Assembly: GCA_965237775.1 (NCBI GenBank)
Contig: OZ250155.1
Location: forward strand, 4,898,001-4,962,000
Direction: 5' to 3'
Length of the DNA stretch: 64,000 bases
DNA from: CATOSP01 sp965237775
Lineage (GTDB): Bacteria; Chloroflexota; Dehalococcoidia; Lucifugimonadales; UBA3495
The notes below the pieces were generated by a model. It worked only from the letters and a program-made list of their open reading frames with translations, did no database searches and had not been told where the DNA came from. Each line of letters opens with the position of its first letter. Position 1 is the first letter of the stretch. The position numbers and the translations under genes are program-made. Of the stretch, positions 16,960 through 26,024 are shown in pieces.

Positions 16960-18309
16960 ATGATTTACGACGCAGAAAAAAGAGACATCTCCGTAGCCGT
17001 GGGCGGTGACGCCATGATTACGAGGCGAATGCAGCCGTTCCAGGAGGAGTCCTTCCGCAAGTTGGTGGACGTGTTGCGCAAGGCCGACGTCAGCATCGTA
17101 AACCTGGAGATGCTGTTCCACGACTACGAGAGTAGTTGGCAGTGGAGCGGCGCGACCTACACCCGCTCCGACCCTCAGAACCTGGACGAACTGAAGTGGA
17201 TGGGCGTCGACGCGGTGACCACCGCCAACAACCATTCCTTTGACTTCTCAGAAGGAGGTTTCCTCACTACATTGGAGCATTGCCGTGATAAGGGCCTGCC
17301 CCAGGCAGGCGGCGGGCGTAACATCGACGAAGCGAGGGCCCCAGCCTACGTGGACTCGGCGATGGGGCGCGTCGCGGTCATGTCCGCCACTACGACGTTT
17401 AGCGAGCAGTCCAGGGCCGGAGCAGGCCGCCCCGACTTCCGAGGCAAACCGGGAGTCAACGCCCTGCGCCACCAGTTGGTCCATCATGTGGAACGGGACG
17501 TTTTCGACGCCCTTAACAAGGCCAACCGGGAGTTGGGCTACGACGAAGCAAAGGCCGCCTCCCACGCCTTCGGGTTCAGCGGCGTGGAAGAATTACCCGA
17601 CCACGCAACGGAGCTTGAGTTCCTGGAAAAGAAGTTCCTATTGTCCGAGGACTTCGGCATCCACACCTCGCCCAACGATGACGACCTGGCCGGCATGGGC
17701 AACTGGATCCGGGGCGCGTCAAAGCTGTCCGATTTCATGACCTACAGCGCCCACTGCCACGAGAGCGGGGCCACTGGCGAATATCACGGCTCGACAAGGA
17801 CCTCGCCTCCGGAGTTCCTGGAAGACTTCGCCCGCTGGACCATCGACCAGGGTTGCTCCTTGTTTGCGGGCCATGGCCCGCACCTGTTGCGGGGCATCGA
17901 GATTTACAAGGGGAAGCCCATCTTCTACAGCTTGGGCAACTTCATCTTCCAGAACGAGAGCGTGCTCTGGCTGCCGGAAGAGTCGTACCGCCGGTTCAAC
18001 TTGACCCACGAGCATACTCCAGGCGACTACCTTGACACCCGGTCCGGAGGCGGCTCCCGCGCCTTCGCTGGGGACCCCGTGTTCTGGCAAAGCGTGGTTG
18101 CGGTATGCAACTACCAGGGCGGAGAGCTGCGGGAGATCGTGCTCCATCCGATAGACATGGGCCATGGCAGGCCGATTCCCCAGAGGGGCCGTCCGGTAAT
18201 GGCGGAAGGCGAGATCGCGCAGCAAACCCTAACCTGGCTGCAAGAAGTGTCCAAGCCCTACGGCACCGAAATAACCATCGAGGGCGGAACGGGCTACATC
18301 CGGTTGTAG
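16960..18309 (+). CDS. CapA-family (PGA_cap) metallophosphatase-like protein
   Basis: A 449-residue CapA-type protein. The fold is a calcineurin-like metallophosphoesterase relative: VAVGGDAMITRRM at residue 10, SIVNLEMLFHD near 48, TTANNHSFDFSEGG near 88, and the C-terminal FAGHGPHLLRGIEIYKGKP followed by FYSLGNFIF. In Bacillus CapA takes part in poly-gamma-glutamate export, but most family members are uncharacterised. No signal peptide or membrane anchor is seen, unlike the Bacillus protein, so a cytoplasmic hydrolase role is more likely. The ATG has GAGGAGAG upstream. An insertion-like region around residues 150-230, rich in charged residues, is longer than in short CapA homologues. Confidence 0.85.
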   Translation: MIYDAEKRDISVAVGGDAMITRRMQPFQEESFRKLVDVLRKADVSIVNLEMLFHDYESSWQWSGATYTRSDPQNLDELKWMGVDAVTTANNHSFDFSEGGFLTTLEHCRDKGLPQAGGGRNIDEARAPAYVDSAMGRVAVMSATTTFSEQSRAGAGRPDFRGKPGVNALRHQLVHHVERDVFDALNKANRELGYDEAKAASHAFGFSGVEELPDHATELEFLEKKFLLSEDFGIHTSPNDDDLAGMGNWIRGASKLSDFMTYSAHCHESGATGEYHGSTRTSPPEFLEDFARWTIDQGCSLFAGHGPHLLRGIEIYKGKPIFYSLGNFIFQNESVLWLPEESYRRFNLTHEHTPGDYLDTRSGGGSRAFAGDPVFWQSVVAVCNYQGGELREIVLHPIDMGHGRPIPQRGRPVMAEGEIAQQTLTWLQEVSKPYGTEITIEGGTGYIRL

Positions 18310-18343
18310 GTTGGCAAGCCTCTCCATTCTAATCGGAAGACAC

Positions 18344-18379
18344 AAGTCCGGCGCAGATATGGCTGCGCCGGACTTTTTT
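18344..18379 (+). terminator. Rho-independent terminator of capA-like gene
   Basis: AAGTCCGGCGCAG (18344-18356) pairs with CTGCGCCGGACTT (18363-18375) around a 6-nt loop and is followed by a T run to 18379. It begins 35 bp after the stop codon. Confidence 0.9.
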
Positions 18380-18449
18380 GATCCACGAATCCCCAACCGG
18401 ACTCACCAAAGGCGGAGCGGAGTCGGAGGGCTATCTTAGGGGAAGGAGT

Positions 18450-18485
18450 TCCTTCGACTCCGCTGCGCTCCGCTCAGGATGAACG
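18450..18485. repeat. CCTTCGACTCCGC...TCAGGATGA intergenic repeat, single copy
   Basis: The stretch around CCTTCGACTCCGCTGC and GCTCAGGATGAACGGG is the reverse complement of a copy at 63380-63418. It is a short intergenic repeat with internal symmetry, located between the capA-like terminator and rtcB. The rest of the 320-bp gap holds no gene. Confidence 0.6.
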
Positions 18486-18631
18486 GGGGGTTGGTTCGCC
18501 GCAGGGTGGGTGGGTCCAGCGGCATCGCTGGTCGTTAATCTTGAATGCTGAACAACCTTGGGAATGATGAGGCGTGTCCGTGATACACTAAAAAGTAGGC
18601 CATCTTGCAACATCCCCTCAAGGAGACCACC

Positions 18632-19813
18632 GTGCCGCCGCGCAACATCGGACCCAATATTCTTTCCTGGTTGCCCGAGGAGCAGATCGAGGAATCCGCC
18701 CTCCAACAGATCAAAAACCTTGCCCGGATGCCGTTTATTCACCAGCACGTCGCCGTGATGCCCGACTGCCATTACGGCCTCGGCGCAACGGTGGGCTCAT
18801 GTATCCCCACCCTGCGGGCCATCATTCCCGCCGCAGTAGGCGTCGACATCGGGTGCGGCATGATTGCGGTCAAGACGCCTTTGACCCGTGCGGACCTACC
18901 TGAGGACTTGGCGGATATCCGGAAGGCCGTCGAGGAGCAGATACCGCTCAGCGCAGGCCGGTATAACCGGAGCGTCAAAAAAACCGCAAAGTCTCGCGTC
19001 GAACAGATGGAAGCGCAGGCCGCGGAATTGGACCGGCTCGACTTCTACAACAAAGTTGACCGCAACTGGCGAAAGCAAATGGGCTCGTTGGGCTCGGGAA
19101 ACCATTTCATTGAACTCGTGTTGGACGAAACGGACTCCGTGTGGGCGTTTCTCCATTCCGGCTCAAGAGGCGTCGGCAACCGATTGGCCGACCACCACAT
19201 CAAGATCGCGAAGGCGTTGATGGAGAAATGGTACATCGATTTGCCCGACGCCGACCTCGCTTACCTGGTCGAGGACACCCAGGAGTTCGACGACTACATG
19301 ACCGACCTCGGCTGGTCACAGGACTTTGCCAGGCTCAACCGCGACGAAATGATGGAACGCATCTTGAGGATACTCAGGCACCGGTTCGGCGAGTTCGAGG
19401 AGGTAGACCGCATTCAGTGCCACCACAATTTCACTCAGCGCGAACACCACTTTGGACGCGACATACTCGTGTCTCGCAAGGGAGCAATCCAAGCCCAGGA
19501 AGGGCAACTGGGGTTGATCCCCGGCTCTATGGGTACAGCCAGCTACGTGGTGCGTGGTAAGGGTAACGCGGCAGCCTTCGACACCGCCCCTCACGGCGCT
19601 GGCCGGCGTTTGAGCCGTCGCGCGGCGCGAGAAACGTTTACCATGAGCGACTTCGACCAACTCATGGAGGGGATCGAAGTCAGGCGTTCGGAGTCCTTTC
19701 TGGACGAGCTGCCCGGAGCCTACAAGGACGTCGACCTAGTTATGGAGCAGTCCAACGACCTGGTCGAAATCCTCCATACTTTCCGCCAGATCGTAAACGT
19801 CAAAGGAGCTTAA
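18632..19813 (+). CDS. rtcB: RtcB-family RNA-splicing ligase
   Basis: A 393-residue RtcB protein, the GTP- and Mn-dependent ligase that joins 2',3'-cyclic phosphate or 3'-phosphate ends to 5'-OH ends of RNA. Key elements are visible: VMPDCHYGLGATVGS near residue 52, the Mn cysteine in GVDIGCGMIAV near 72, GSLGSGNHFIEL near 155, FLHSGSRGVGNR, QCHHNFTQREHHFG, LIPGSMGTASYVVRGKG, and the guanylylated His in APHGAGRRLSRRAA near 321. The GTG at 18632 is chosen because AAGGAG lies six bases upstream; a TTG nine codons earlier lacks a site. The amidase gene begins 11 bp after the stop, so the two are probably co-transcribed. RtcB acts in RNA repair. Confidence 0.95.
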   Translation: MPPRNIGPNILSWLPEEQIEESALQQIKNLARMPFIHQHVAVMPDCHYGLGATVGSCIPTLRAIIPAAVGVDIGCGMIAVKTPLTRADLPEDLADIRKAVEEQIPLSAGRYNRSVKKTAKSRVEQMEAQAAELDRLDFYNKVDRNWRKQMGSLGSGNHFIELVLDETDSVWAFLHSGSRGVGNRLADHHIKIAKALMEKWYIDLPDADLAYLVEDTQEFDDYMTDLGWSQDFARLNRDEMMERILRILRHRFGEFEEVDRIQCHHNFTQREHHFGRDILVSRKGAIQAQEGQLGLIPGSMGTASYVVRGKGNAAAFDTAPHGAGRRLSRRAARETFTMSDFDQLMEGIEVRRSESFLDELPGAYKDVDLVMEQSNDLVEILHTFRQIVNVKGA

Positions 19814-19823
19814 GGGGAGCGCG

Positions 19824-21242
19824 ATGCCAGACAACGACCTGCTCTATACACCCGTATCTCGGCTTCGGGAAATGCTGGACGCCAGGGAAGTCTCATCCAC
19901 GGAGTTGACCGAGCTTTACCTGAGCCGCATTGAAGACGTTAACGGTGCGCTCAACGCCTTCCTGACGGTCACCGGCGAGGAGGCCCAGGCAGCGGCAGGG
20001 GAAGCCGACCGGAGACTGGCCAACGGTCAAGGCGGCGGGCCATTGCTTGGCATCCCGATCTCCATGAAGGACCTGGAAGCCACCCGCGGGATCCGCTCCA
20101 CGATGGGCTCCCTGGCCTTCAAGGACACGGTCCCAGACATAGACTCGGTGGTCGCCGAGAGGGTCAAGAGCTCCGGGGCGGTGCTGCTTGGCAAGACCAA
20201 CACGCCGGAGTTCGGCCTGCAGGGCACCACGGAAAACCGTCTCGGAGAGCCGTGCCGCAACCCATGGGACCTCACCCGCACGCCGGGCGGTTCCAGTGGA
20301 GGCGCGGGGGCGGCGGTGGCCGCCGGGATGTGCGCCATCGCCACGGGCACCGACGGCGGAGGTTCCATCCGCAACCCAAGCAGTTTTTGCGGCCTCTTCG
20401 GCATCAAGCCGACCCTGGGCCGAGTGCCCCGCGCGGGTGGATTAGGCCGCCCTTCGCCCAACCTTACTTCCCAGTCGGGCCCGATGGCACGCACCGTCAG
20501 AGACGCCGCTATGTTGCTACAGGTCTTAGCGGGCCATGATTCACGCGACCCAACATCCATGCGGGAGACTCCTCCGGACTTCGCATCCGGACTGGAGGAA
20601 AGCCTCTCCGGTCTGCGTATCGCCTGGAGTTCTAACATGGGTTACGCGGTGATCGACCCGGAAGTGGTCCGGGTTACTTCCGAGGCAGCACGGGTCTTCG
20701 AGGAATTGGGATGCGGCGTGGACGAACCGGCTTTCGAGCTTGAGGACCCGGTGCCCGCGTTCCTCAACATCTTCTACGTAGGCAACTACCTGAGCTACGG
20801 ACACCTGCTGGAAGACTCGGCGGACCTTCTCACCGACAACACGTTGCTCTGCCTGGAACACGCGAAGACAGTAACTGGGGCGGACTACGCCGGGTCAATT
20901 CGTGCTGTGGACCAGATGAAGGCCCGGATAGACGACCTGATGGGACACTACGACCTGCTGCTCACGCCCACCCTGGCGGTCCCGGCCTTCCCGGTGGAGC
21001 AACCCCCGGCCCGCATCGGAGGAGTCGATGTGCCGGGCCGGGGCGCATTCTCACCCATGACCCGGCCGTTCAACCTTAGCGGCCAGCCCGCCGCGAGTAT
21101 CCCATGCGGCTTTTCGGAGGAAGGGTTGCCCATTGGGTTGCAGATCGTTGGCCGGCGAGGCGATGAGGCTACGGTCCTGAAGGCGTCGGCGGCCTTCGAA
21201 CGGGCCAGACCGTGGGCCCAGCGCCGTCCTGCCGGGGTTTAG
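19824..21242 (+). CDS. Amidase-signature-family amidase (GatA-like)
   Basis: A 472-residue amidase-signature enzyme that hydrolyses amides. The Ser-cisSer-Lys triad is complete: Lys in PISMKDLEATRG near residue 79, cis-Ser in GTDGGGSIRNPSS near 180, and nucleophile region GGSSGGAGAAVAAGM near 157. LLGKTNTPEFGLQG and FGIKPTLGRVPR are further family landmarks. It could be a stand-alone amidase or GatA; GatB and GatC are not adjacent and the C-terminal half is divergent, so a catabolic amidase is more likely. The ATG at 19824 has GGGGAG upstream. It follows rtcB by 11 bp and is convergent with the RidA gene. Confidence 0.85.
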   Translation: MPDNDLLYTPVSRLREMLDAREVSSTELTELYLSRIEDVNGALNAFLTVTGEEAQAAAGEADRRLANGQGGGPLLGIPISMKDLEATRGIRSTMGSLAFKDTVPDIDSVVAERVKSSGAVLLGKTNTPEFGLQGTTENRLGEPCRNPWDLTRTPGGSSGGAGAAVAAGMCAIATGTDGGGSIRNPSSFCGLFGIKPTLGRVPRAGGLGRPSPNLTSQSGPMARTVRDAAMLLQVLAGHDSRDPTSMRETPPDFASGLEESLSGLRIAWSSNMGYAVIDPEVVRVTSEAARVFEELGCGVDEPAFELEDPVPAFLNIFYVGNYLSYGHLLEDSADLLTDNTLLCLEHAKTVTGADYAGSIRAVDQMKARIDDLMGHYDLLLTPTLAVPAFPVEQPPARIGGVDVPGRGAFSPMTRPFNLSGQPAASIPCGFSEEGLPIGLQIVGRRGDEATVLKASAAFERARPWAQRRPAGV

Positions 21243-21255
21243 GCCGGCTTGCCCT

Positions 21256-21726
21256 CTAGTCTTCCACTTCTACGATCATCTCGATTTCCACCGGCATCCC
21301 ACCGGGCAAAGTAGACATGCCCACGGCGGACCGGGCGTGGCGTCCACGGTCCCCGAACATGCCGATTAACAGGTCCGACGCGCCGTTGGCCACATTTGGA
21401 GTGTCGCCGAAGTCTGGCGCGGCGTTGATCATGCACAGCAACTTGACCACCCTCTTTAGCTTGTCCAGGTCGCCGATCTCTCCCTTCAGATTGGTGAGAA
21501 GATTCAACATCGTCTGCCGGGCGCAGTCGTAACCCTGCTCGATGGTAAGGTCAGAGCCCAACTTGCCCACGTGGAGCAGTCCCCCTTCGGGAAGACCAGG
21601 GCCAGTACCGGATAGATAGACCAGATTGCCCGTCCGCACCGCGGGCACGAAATTCCCCACTCCGGAACGCCGGGACGCTGGCAACTCGTACCCCAATTCC
21701 TTAAGCTTGTTTTCCGCCTCTGGCAT
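21256..21726 (-). CDS. RidA/YjgF-family protein
   Basis: A 156-residue member of the RidA/YER057c/UK114 family. The N-terminal 20 residues (EAENKLKELGYELPASR) form the extension typical of the longer RidA subgroup, followed by VYLSGTGPGLPEGG and the C-terminal RSAVGMSTLPGGMPVEIEMI. The conserved Arg that binds the carboxylate of enamine/imine intermediates in true RidA is replaced in context by this RSAVG motif, as in several subgroups. RidA deaminates reactive enamines; subgroup members can have other roles. The ATG at 21726 is used because AAGGAG lies seven bases upstream; an in-frame TTG two codons earlier is possible. It diverges from the amidohydrolase at 21806. Confidence 0.85.
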   Translation of the reverse strand: MPEAENKLKELGYELPASRRSGVGNFVPAVRTGNLVYLSGTGPGLPEGGLLHVGKLGSDLTIEQGYDCARQTMLNLLTNLKGEIGDLDKLKRVVKLLCMINAAPDFGDTPNVANGASDLLIGMFGDRGRHARSAVGMSTLPGGMPVEIEMIVEVED

Positions 21727-21805
21727 GTGCAAACTCCTTCATTACTGGCGAGTCCGTGTCAGACCAGCGGATGATATCATGTAGCCCGCAAACTGAGGGG
21801 ATGCC

Positions 21806-23182
21806 ATGACAACCGTAATCAGAAACGCGACCATAGTAACCGGCGACGCCGCGCGGACCGTTCTTTACGATTCCGCCATAGCCATCCAGGACACCAGGAT
21901 CGTTTCCGTCGGAGCGTCCGCCGATGTCATGCGTAGCCATCCGGATGCCGAGCAGGTCGACGGCGCCGGCCATGCGGTATTCCCCGGACTGGTCAACTGC
22001 CACACCCATCTCCTGGCCACCGCCGACCGGGGAATCCTGGAAGACTTCGGCTTTCCCACCACCCTTCGATTTCCTGTTGGAGTCCGGTCGCTGCTATCCA
22101 CGGAAGAGCGGCAGATCATGGCGACCCTGGGCGCACTGGAAGCCATGCGGTGCGGGACCACCTGCTTCCTAGAAATATCCACGGGCGTCCAGGACTATGC
22201 GGACGTATTGGAAAAGACCGGATTGAGGCTCGTCCTCTCAGACAACATCAACGACGCAGTCGAGGAACGTCCACGGAGTGGGGCTTACGAGTTCTCCCCG
22301 GCCAAGTTGGAACAGGGCCTCCAACGCAGTACGGACCTAGTCGAAACCTGGCACGGTAAGGGCGGTGGGAGAGTAACCTGCTTCATCGCGCCGCACGCCC
22401 CGGAGACTTGCTCACCGGCGTTGCTACGTGCAAGCAGAGAAATGGCGGAGCGGCACGGTGTTGGTTATACCATCCACCTCTCGCAGAGCAACGACGAAAT
22501 CGAAGCCGTCATGCGCACCCGCGGCGTGCCACCTACCCATTACCTATTCGCCAACGATTTCCTTGGACCCAGTCTGGTGGTCGCCCATTGCCGTTATGTT
22601 AATTCGTCAGAGACTGCAATCCTGGGACAGGCAGGAGTGGGGGTCTCCAACAACGCCGCCATCGCAGCCCGCCGGGGCACGGCCGCTCCGGTTAAGGAGC
22701 TAATAGCCGCGGGTTGCCACATCGGGATGGGCTCGGACAACATGGCCGAAGACATGGTTGAGGTGATGCGGGCGGGCTTGTTTCTGGAGCGGGTGCGCCG
22801 TAACGACCAGATGGACCCTCAGCCCGAAGACGTGCTGGAGTGGGCAACCCAGGGCGGAGCGAATATCCTGGGTCTGGGGGCGGAGACCGGCTCCCTGGAA
22901 GTAGGCAAGAAGGCTGACCTGTTCATGATCGACATGATGCGGCCCCACCTGGTCCCGACCCTGCGAATCGTCTCGTCGTTCGTCCACAACGGCCAGCCCG
23001 CCGACGTCCAATCCGTGATGGTCGACGGGGAATGGGTCATGCGTGACGGCAAGTCCCTGACCATCGACGAGCCGTATATCGTGCGCCGGGCCGAAGAAAT
23101 CGGCCACGCCGTGTGGAACAAGGTCGTAAGCAGATATCCCAACGTGCCGTTTCCGATTGCGTTGCCACCAATAAGCGGGTAG
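21806..23182 (+). CDS. Metal-dependent amidohydrolase (ATZ/TRZ deaminase type)
   Basis: A 458-residue amidohydrolase-superfamily protein. Metal ligands in order are HTH in GLVNCHTHLLATADRG near residue 65, His in GYTIHLSQSNDEIEA near 223, His in VVAHCRYVNSSE near 260, and Asp in IGMGSDNMAEDM near 312. The usual HxAET after the third strand is HLSQSND here, so the residue that contacts the substrate ring or leaving group differs from canonical deaminases. The N-terminal VIRNATIVTGD and C-terminal VMVDGEWVMRDGK beta-sandwich parts are complete. It is followed 35 bp later by an enolase-superfamily gene, and the two may act in one catabolic route. Substrate unknown. Confidence 0.85.
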   Translation: MTTVIRNATIVTGDAARTVLYDSAIAIQDTRIVSVGASADVMRSHPDAEQVDGAGHAVFPGLVNCHTHLLATADRGILEDFGFPTTLRFPVGVRSLLSTEERQIMATLGALEAMRCGTTCFLEISTGVQDYADVLEKTGLRLVLSDNINDAVEERPRSGAYEFSPAKLEQGLQRSTDLVETWHGKGGGRVTCFIAPHAPETCSPALLRASREMAERHGVGYTIHLSQSNDEIEAVMRTRGVPPTHYLFANDFLGPSLVVAHCRYVNSSETAILGQAGVGVSNNAAIAARRGTAAPVKELIAAGCHIGMGSDNMAEDMVEVMRAGLFLERVRRNDQMDPQPEDVLEWATQGGANILGLGAETGSLEVGKKADLFMIDMMRPHLVPTLRIVSSFVHNGQPADVQSVMVDGEWVMRDGKSLTIDEPYIVRRAEEIGHAVWNKVVSRYPNVPFPIALPPISG

Positions 23183-23216
23183 GGATAGAGCGCCCTGAAA
23201 TTAAGGAGGTCTTTCC

Positions 23217-24299
23217 TTGAAAATCACAGACGTTGAGTGCTTGGTCCTGGACCGGCAATTCCCCTTTGTGCGGGTCTACACGGACGAAGGTTTGGTGGGG
23301 ATCGGCGAGTGTTTCCGCCGGTTGCCTCAGGTGGTCAAGACGCTGGTGGACAGCACGCTAAAACCCGCCCTGATCGGCAAAGACCCGGTGGACACGGAGT
23401 CGCGATGGCGGGAGATGGTTGCCGCCGGTTCGGCTTCCGATATGGGCGGGGCCGTCTACTGCGCCATCGCGGGTCTGGACATCGCACTCTGGGACCTGAA
23501 GGGAAAGGCTCTGGGCGTTCCGATTTACAAGCTCCTGGGTGGGAAGGCCCGAGACAAAGTCCGAATGTATGCCAGCTCCATGCGCCGGGACATGACCCCG
23601 GTGGAGGAAGCGGAGCGCGCCGCGTCCTTCGTCGACGCCGGGTACTCCGCCTATAAGCTGCACAGCGCGGTCCCGGGTGCGATCGACCACCCAGCAGACC
23701 AGACCATCGCGACTGTTACGGAAGTCCGGGCCGCCGTCGGCGACGACATCGAAATTTTGGTGGACGTGAACGGAGCGTTCTCAACTCACCACGCCCTTGA
23801 AATCGGCCGGGCCCTGGAAGACCTGGGGGTCTTCCACTTCGAGGAACCGAGGCCCCACCACGACCTCCAAGGGCTGGCTGCCATCGCCGACACGCTGGAT
23901 ATTCCTATTGCGTCCGGCGAAATGATCTACACCCACTGGGAGTACCGGGACCTGATGACTCAGGGCAAAGTCGACATCATACAACCGGACATCGTGAAGG
24001 TGCCGGGGTTCACCGAATTCCAGCGAATCGCGGCCCTGGCCTCGGCCTTCGGCAAACCCATGACTGTCCACAACACTCAACCGACCATCAGCACGGTGGC
24101 CCACCTCCACGTTTGCGCGGCCTACGTCAACATACCCTACGCCCAGGAGTACAACATCGAGCCCACGTCAATCCGGGACGAATGGCCGATTTTGAAGGAG
24201 CCCCTACACGTGGATTACGGCTTTCTGGCTGTGCCGGAAGGCCCGGGCCTGGGTGTGGAATTGGATGAGGAAGTAGTAAGGAGACTGACCCAAGCCTGA
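23217..24299 (+). CDS. Enolase-superfamily (mandelate racemase/muconate lactonizing) enzyme
   Basis: A 360-residue enolase-superfamily protein. It has the N-terminal capping domain (KITDVECLVLDRQFPFVRV) and the barrel with three metal ligands: Asp in LVDVNGAFSTH near 183, Glu in FEEPRPHHD near 206, and Glu in ASGEMIYTHWEYR near 237. The second-strand acid/base motif is YKLHS near residue 145, i.e. KxH rather than KxK. The His of the Asp-His dyad is in TVHNTQPTIS near residue 285, with Asp in IIQPDIVKVPG. Such enzymes dehydrate or epimerise sugar acids and related carboxylates. The start is TTG, supported by AAGGAGG ten bases upstream. It likely shares a transcript with the amidohydrolase. Confidence 0.9.
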   Translation: MKITDVECLVLDRQFPFVRVYTDEGLVGIGECFRRLPQVVKTLVDSTLKPALIGKDPVDTESRWREMVAAGSASDMGGAVYCAIAGLDIALWDLKGKALGVPIYKLLGGKARDKVRMYASSMRRDMTPVEEAERAASFVDAGYSAYKLHSAVPGAIDHPADQTIATVTEVRAAVGDDIEILVDVNGAFSTHHALEIGRALEDLGVFHFEEPRPHHDLQGLAAIADTLDIPIASGEMIYTHWEYRDLMTQGKVDIIQPDIVKVPGFTEFQRIAALASAFGKPMTVHNTQPTISTVAHLHVCAAYVNIPYAQEYNIEPTSIRDEWPILKEPLHVDYGFLAVPEGPGLGVELDEEVVRRLTQA

Positions 24300-24310
24300 C
24301 CGAAATTCAA

Positions 24311-24340
24311 ACGCCCGCGCCGTCGTCACGGTGCGGGCGT
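24311..24340. terminator. Hairpin between convergent enolase-family and VOC genes
   Basis: ACGCCCGCGCCG (24311-24322) pairs with CGGTGCGGGCGT (24329-24340) with one G-T wobble and a 6-nt loop. It begins 12 bp after the + strand stop and could serve both converging genes. No long T tract. Confidence 0.65.
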
Positions 24341-24388
24341 CAACACCACTCTTGGTTGAAGGGTTGGGCCGAAGGCCCGTGAACGGTC

Positions 24389-24778
24389 CTAGACCAACAC
24401 TCCAAACCCGGACTTGGTGCAAAGCTCGATGCGGTTACCGTCGGGATCGTTCAGGTAACAAGCACGCTGCCCATCGTGGCGCACACTGATGTCGGTGACC
24501 TCCACCCCCTTCCCTTCCATAGCGGCTTTCGCGGCCTCTATGTCGTCCACCTCGAATGCCGTATGGTGAGATGGCGCCGACGGAGCGTCCGGGTTCTGAA
24601 TTATGTGGACCATTGCCCCGCTGGGTATCTGAAGCCAATAGAGATTGTCGCTGTCGACCATTTTGGGAATCTGGCCCAGCCCCAACACTTCGGTGTACCA
24701 CTTGAGGGCGGCGTCTTTGTCCTTTACGTTGTAGGTGATATGGTTGATGGCCTTAAGCCTGATACTGTCTTCCGACAT
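24389..24778 (-). CDS. VOC/glyoxalase-fold protein
   Basis: A 129-residue single-chain vicinal-oxygen-chelate protein. Metal-ligand positions are the His in KAINHITYNVKDKDAA near residue 10, the His in APSHHTAFEVDDIE near 68 and the Glu in DPDGNRIELCTKS near 116. The DPDGNRIEL end is the classic glyoxalase/dioxygenase signature. The ATG at 24778 follows GGAAGG at 8-nt spacing. The IS630 element ends 16 bp upstream of this start, leaving the ribosome-binding site but cutting off any earlier promoter. Transcription may now come from the transposase, which points the same way. The reaction is unknown. Confidence 0.8.
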   Translation of the reverse strand: MSEDSIRLKAINHITYNVKDKDAALKWYTEVLGLGQIPKMVDSDNLYWLQIPSGAMVHIIQNPDAPSAPSHHTAFEVDDIEAAKAAMEGKGVEVTDISVRHDGQRACYLNDPDGNRIELCTKSGFGVLV

Positions 24779-24791
24779 GGTATTCACCTTC

Positions 24792-25933
24792 CTAAACTAA
24801 AGCCAAGGTGGGATGTGCAATTAGGGTGAGCCCGGAATCGGGCTGCGAGTGTCGCGGGAGACTTTCGGCCCATGATTGCAGGACGGTGCGGCAGCGCCGC
24901 TTCACCTCATCCTTCCGCTTGGCTAGCCCATCGAGGAAGTGATCGACCCTCTCCTGCACCTTGCTGCCCAAGCACAGGTTTCCCGTCGCCTCCTCTCTGG
25001 CCCAGCCCCAGATGGCCTCATCGGCGTTGAAGTCCGGACTGTAGCCCGGCAGATTCACCAGCCTCAACGCCAGCCCCGGCGTCCGCAGATACTCCCTCAC
25101 CGCCTCGCCACGGTGTGCCGGCGCGTTGTCCCAGATCACGTTGAGCGGCCCAGAGTGCCTCTCCCTCAGTTGTGCCAGGAAGACGGCTGAGGTTCCGGAG
25201 TTGCTGTTCCCCTCCAGTTCCATCCATTCCACCTCGCCGGTCTCCAGGCAAACCGCCGAGTAGTAGCTGGCCTTCTCCCCATAGCGTGGGCTGCTGGAGT
25301 CCACCAAGGCCGACTCTCCCCTGAGCACCCATTTGCCCCGCAGTTCGGCGTCCGCCCGGAAGTGGGCCTCGTCGGCGAAGAATATCTTGGCCCCGGACCG
25401 TATGGCCTCCTCCGACAGGGCGGCGTACTGCGCTACGAAAGCCTCCCGCTTGGCCTCATCCGCCTTGAGCAGATGCTTCTTGGGGCGCTTGAAGGCAAAT
25501 CCCAAGCGGTGCAGATAGTTCAGGCAACTGCTGCGGCTCAAACTGACGTCAAACCGCTCCGAAACGAACTGCCGCACCACCTTCCAATACCAGTTGGACA
25601 GTTCGATGCCCGCCTGCTCCGGTAACTCCTCCACCGCTGCCTTCAACTCCGCCTGTTGCGTCTCACCAAGGGCGGGGGGGAACCACCGGTCTGCTCGAAT
25701 ATCAAGGCTGCAGGCCCTCCCTCGCCGAAGGCGGCGGCCCACCGTCCTATGGTGTGTGGGTCCCGTTCCAGCGCCTCCGCCGTCCCTGATGCTGTCCAGC
25801 CCTGTGCCAGCAGCAAGATGGCGTACCACCGCTCCCGTTCCCTGGGCGTTGGCGCCAGAATCATCCGGCGGCGCAAGCCCTTGGCATCCATCTGCCATTG
25901 TTCCAGAAACCGCTCCATCTCCCTCACGCCCAT
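24792..25933 (-). CDS. IS630-family transposase, joined by a -1 frameshift
   Basis: The first frame (25933 to about 25675) encodes an N-terminal helix-turn-helix region (MERFLEQWQM..., LAQGWTASGTAEALERDP). The second frame encodes the DDE catalytic domain: Asp in KIFFADEAHFRADAE, Asp in VIWDNAPAHRG, and Glu in SPDFNADEAIWGW. The frames meet at a run of seven C residues on the minus strand (about 25671-25677) where a -1 slip gives one 380-residue protein; with that slip the total length is an exact number of codons. IS630 elements are known to use frameshifting in some members. The stop codon TAG is completed by the target TA plus the flanking G, outside the element. All catalytic residues are present, so it may be active. 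Confidence 0.85.
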
Positions 25934-26024
25934 CACCAACCCCTCGCATCTTCAAAGACCAGTTAACTCGGTTCTCCCCACAAATTTACCCCATGACTCT
26001 GCGCATTTCACCTTAGCTTTGGTT
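24795..26024 (-). mobile_element. IS630-family insertion sequence, complete, TA target duplication
   Basis: Imperfect terminal inverted repeats of about 25 bp bound the element: AACTAAAGCCAAGGTGGGAT at the left end and AACCAAAGCTAAGGTGAAAT reading inward from the right. Both ends are flanked by TA (24793-24794 and 26025-26026), the target site of IS630/Tc1-mariner elements. Length is 1230 bp with one transposase gene on the minus strand. It inserted between the VOC gene and its upstream region, next to the Abi/HEPN gene. Confidence 0.9.
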
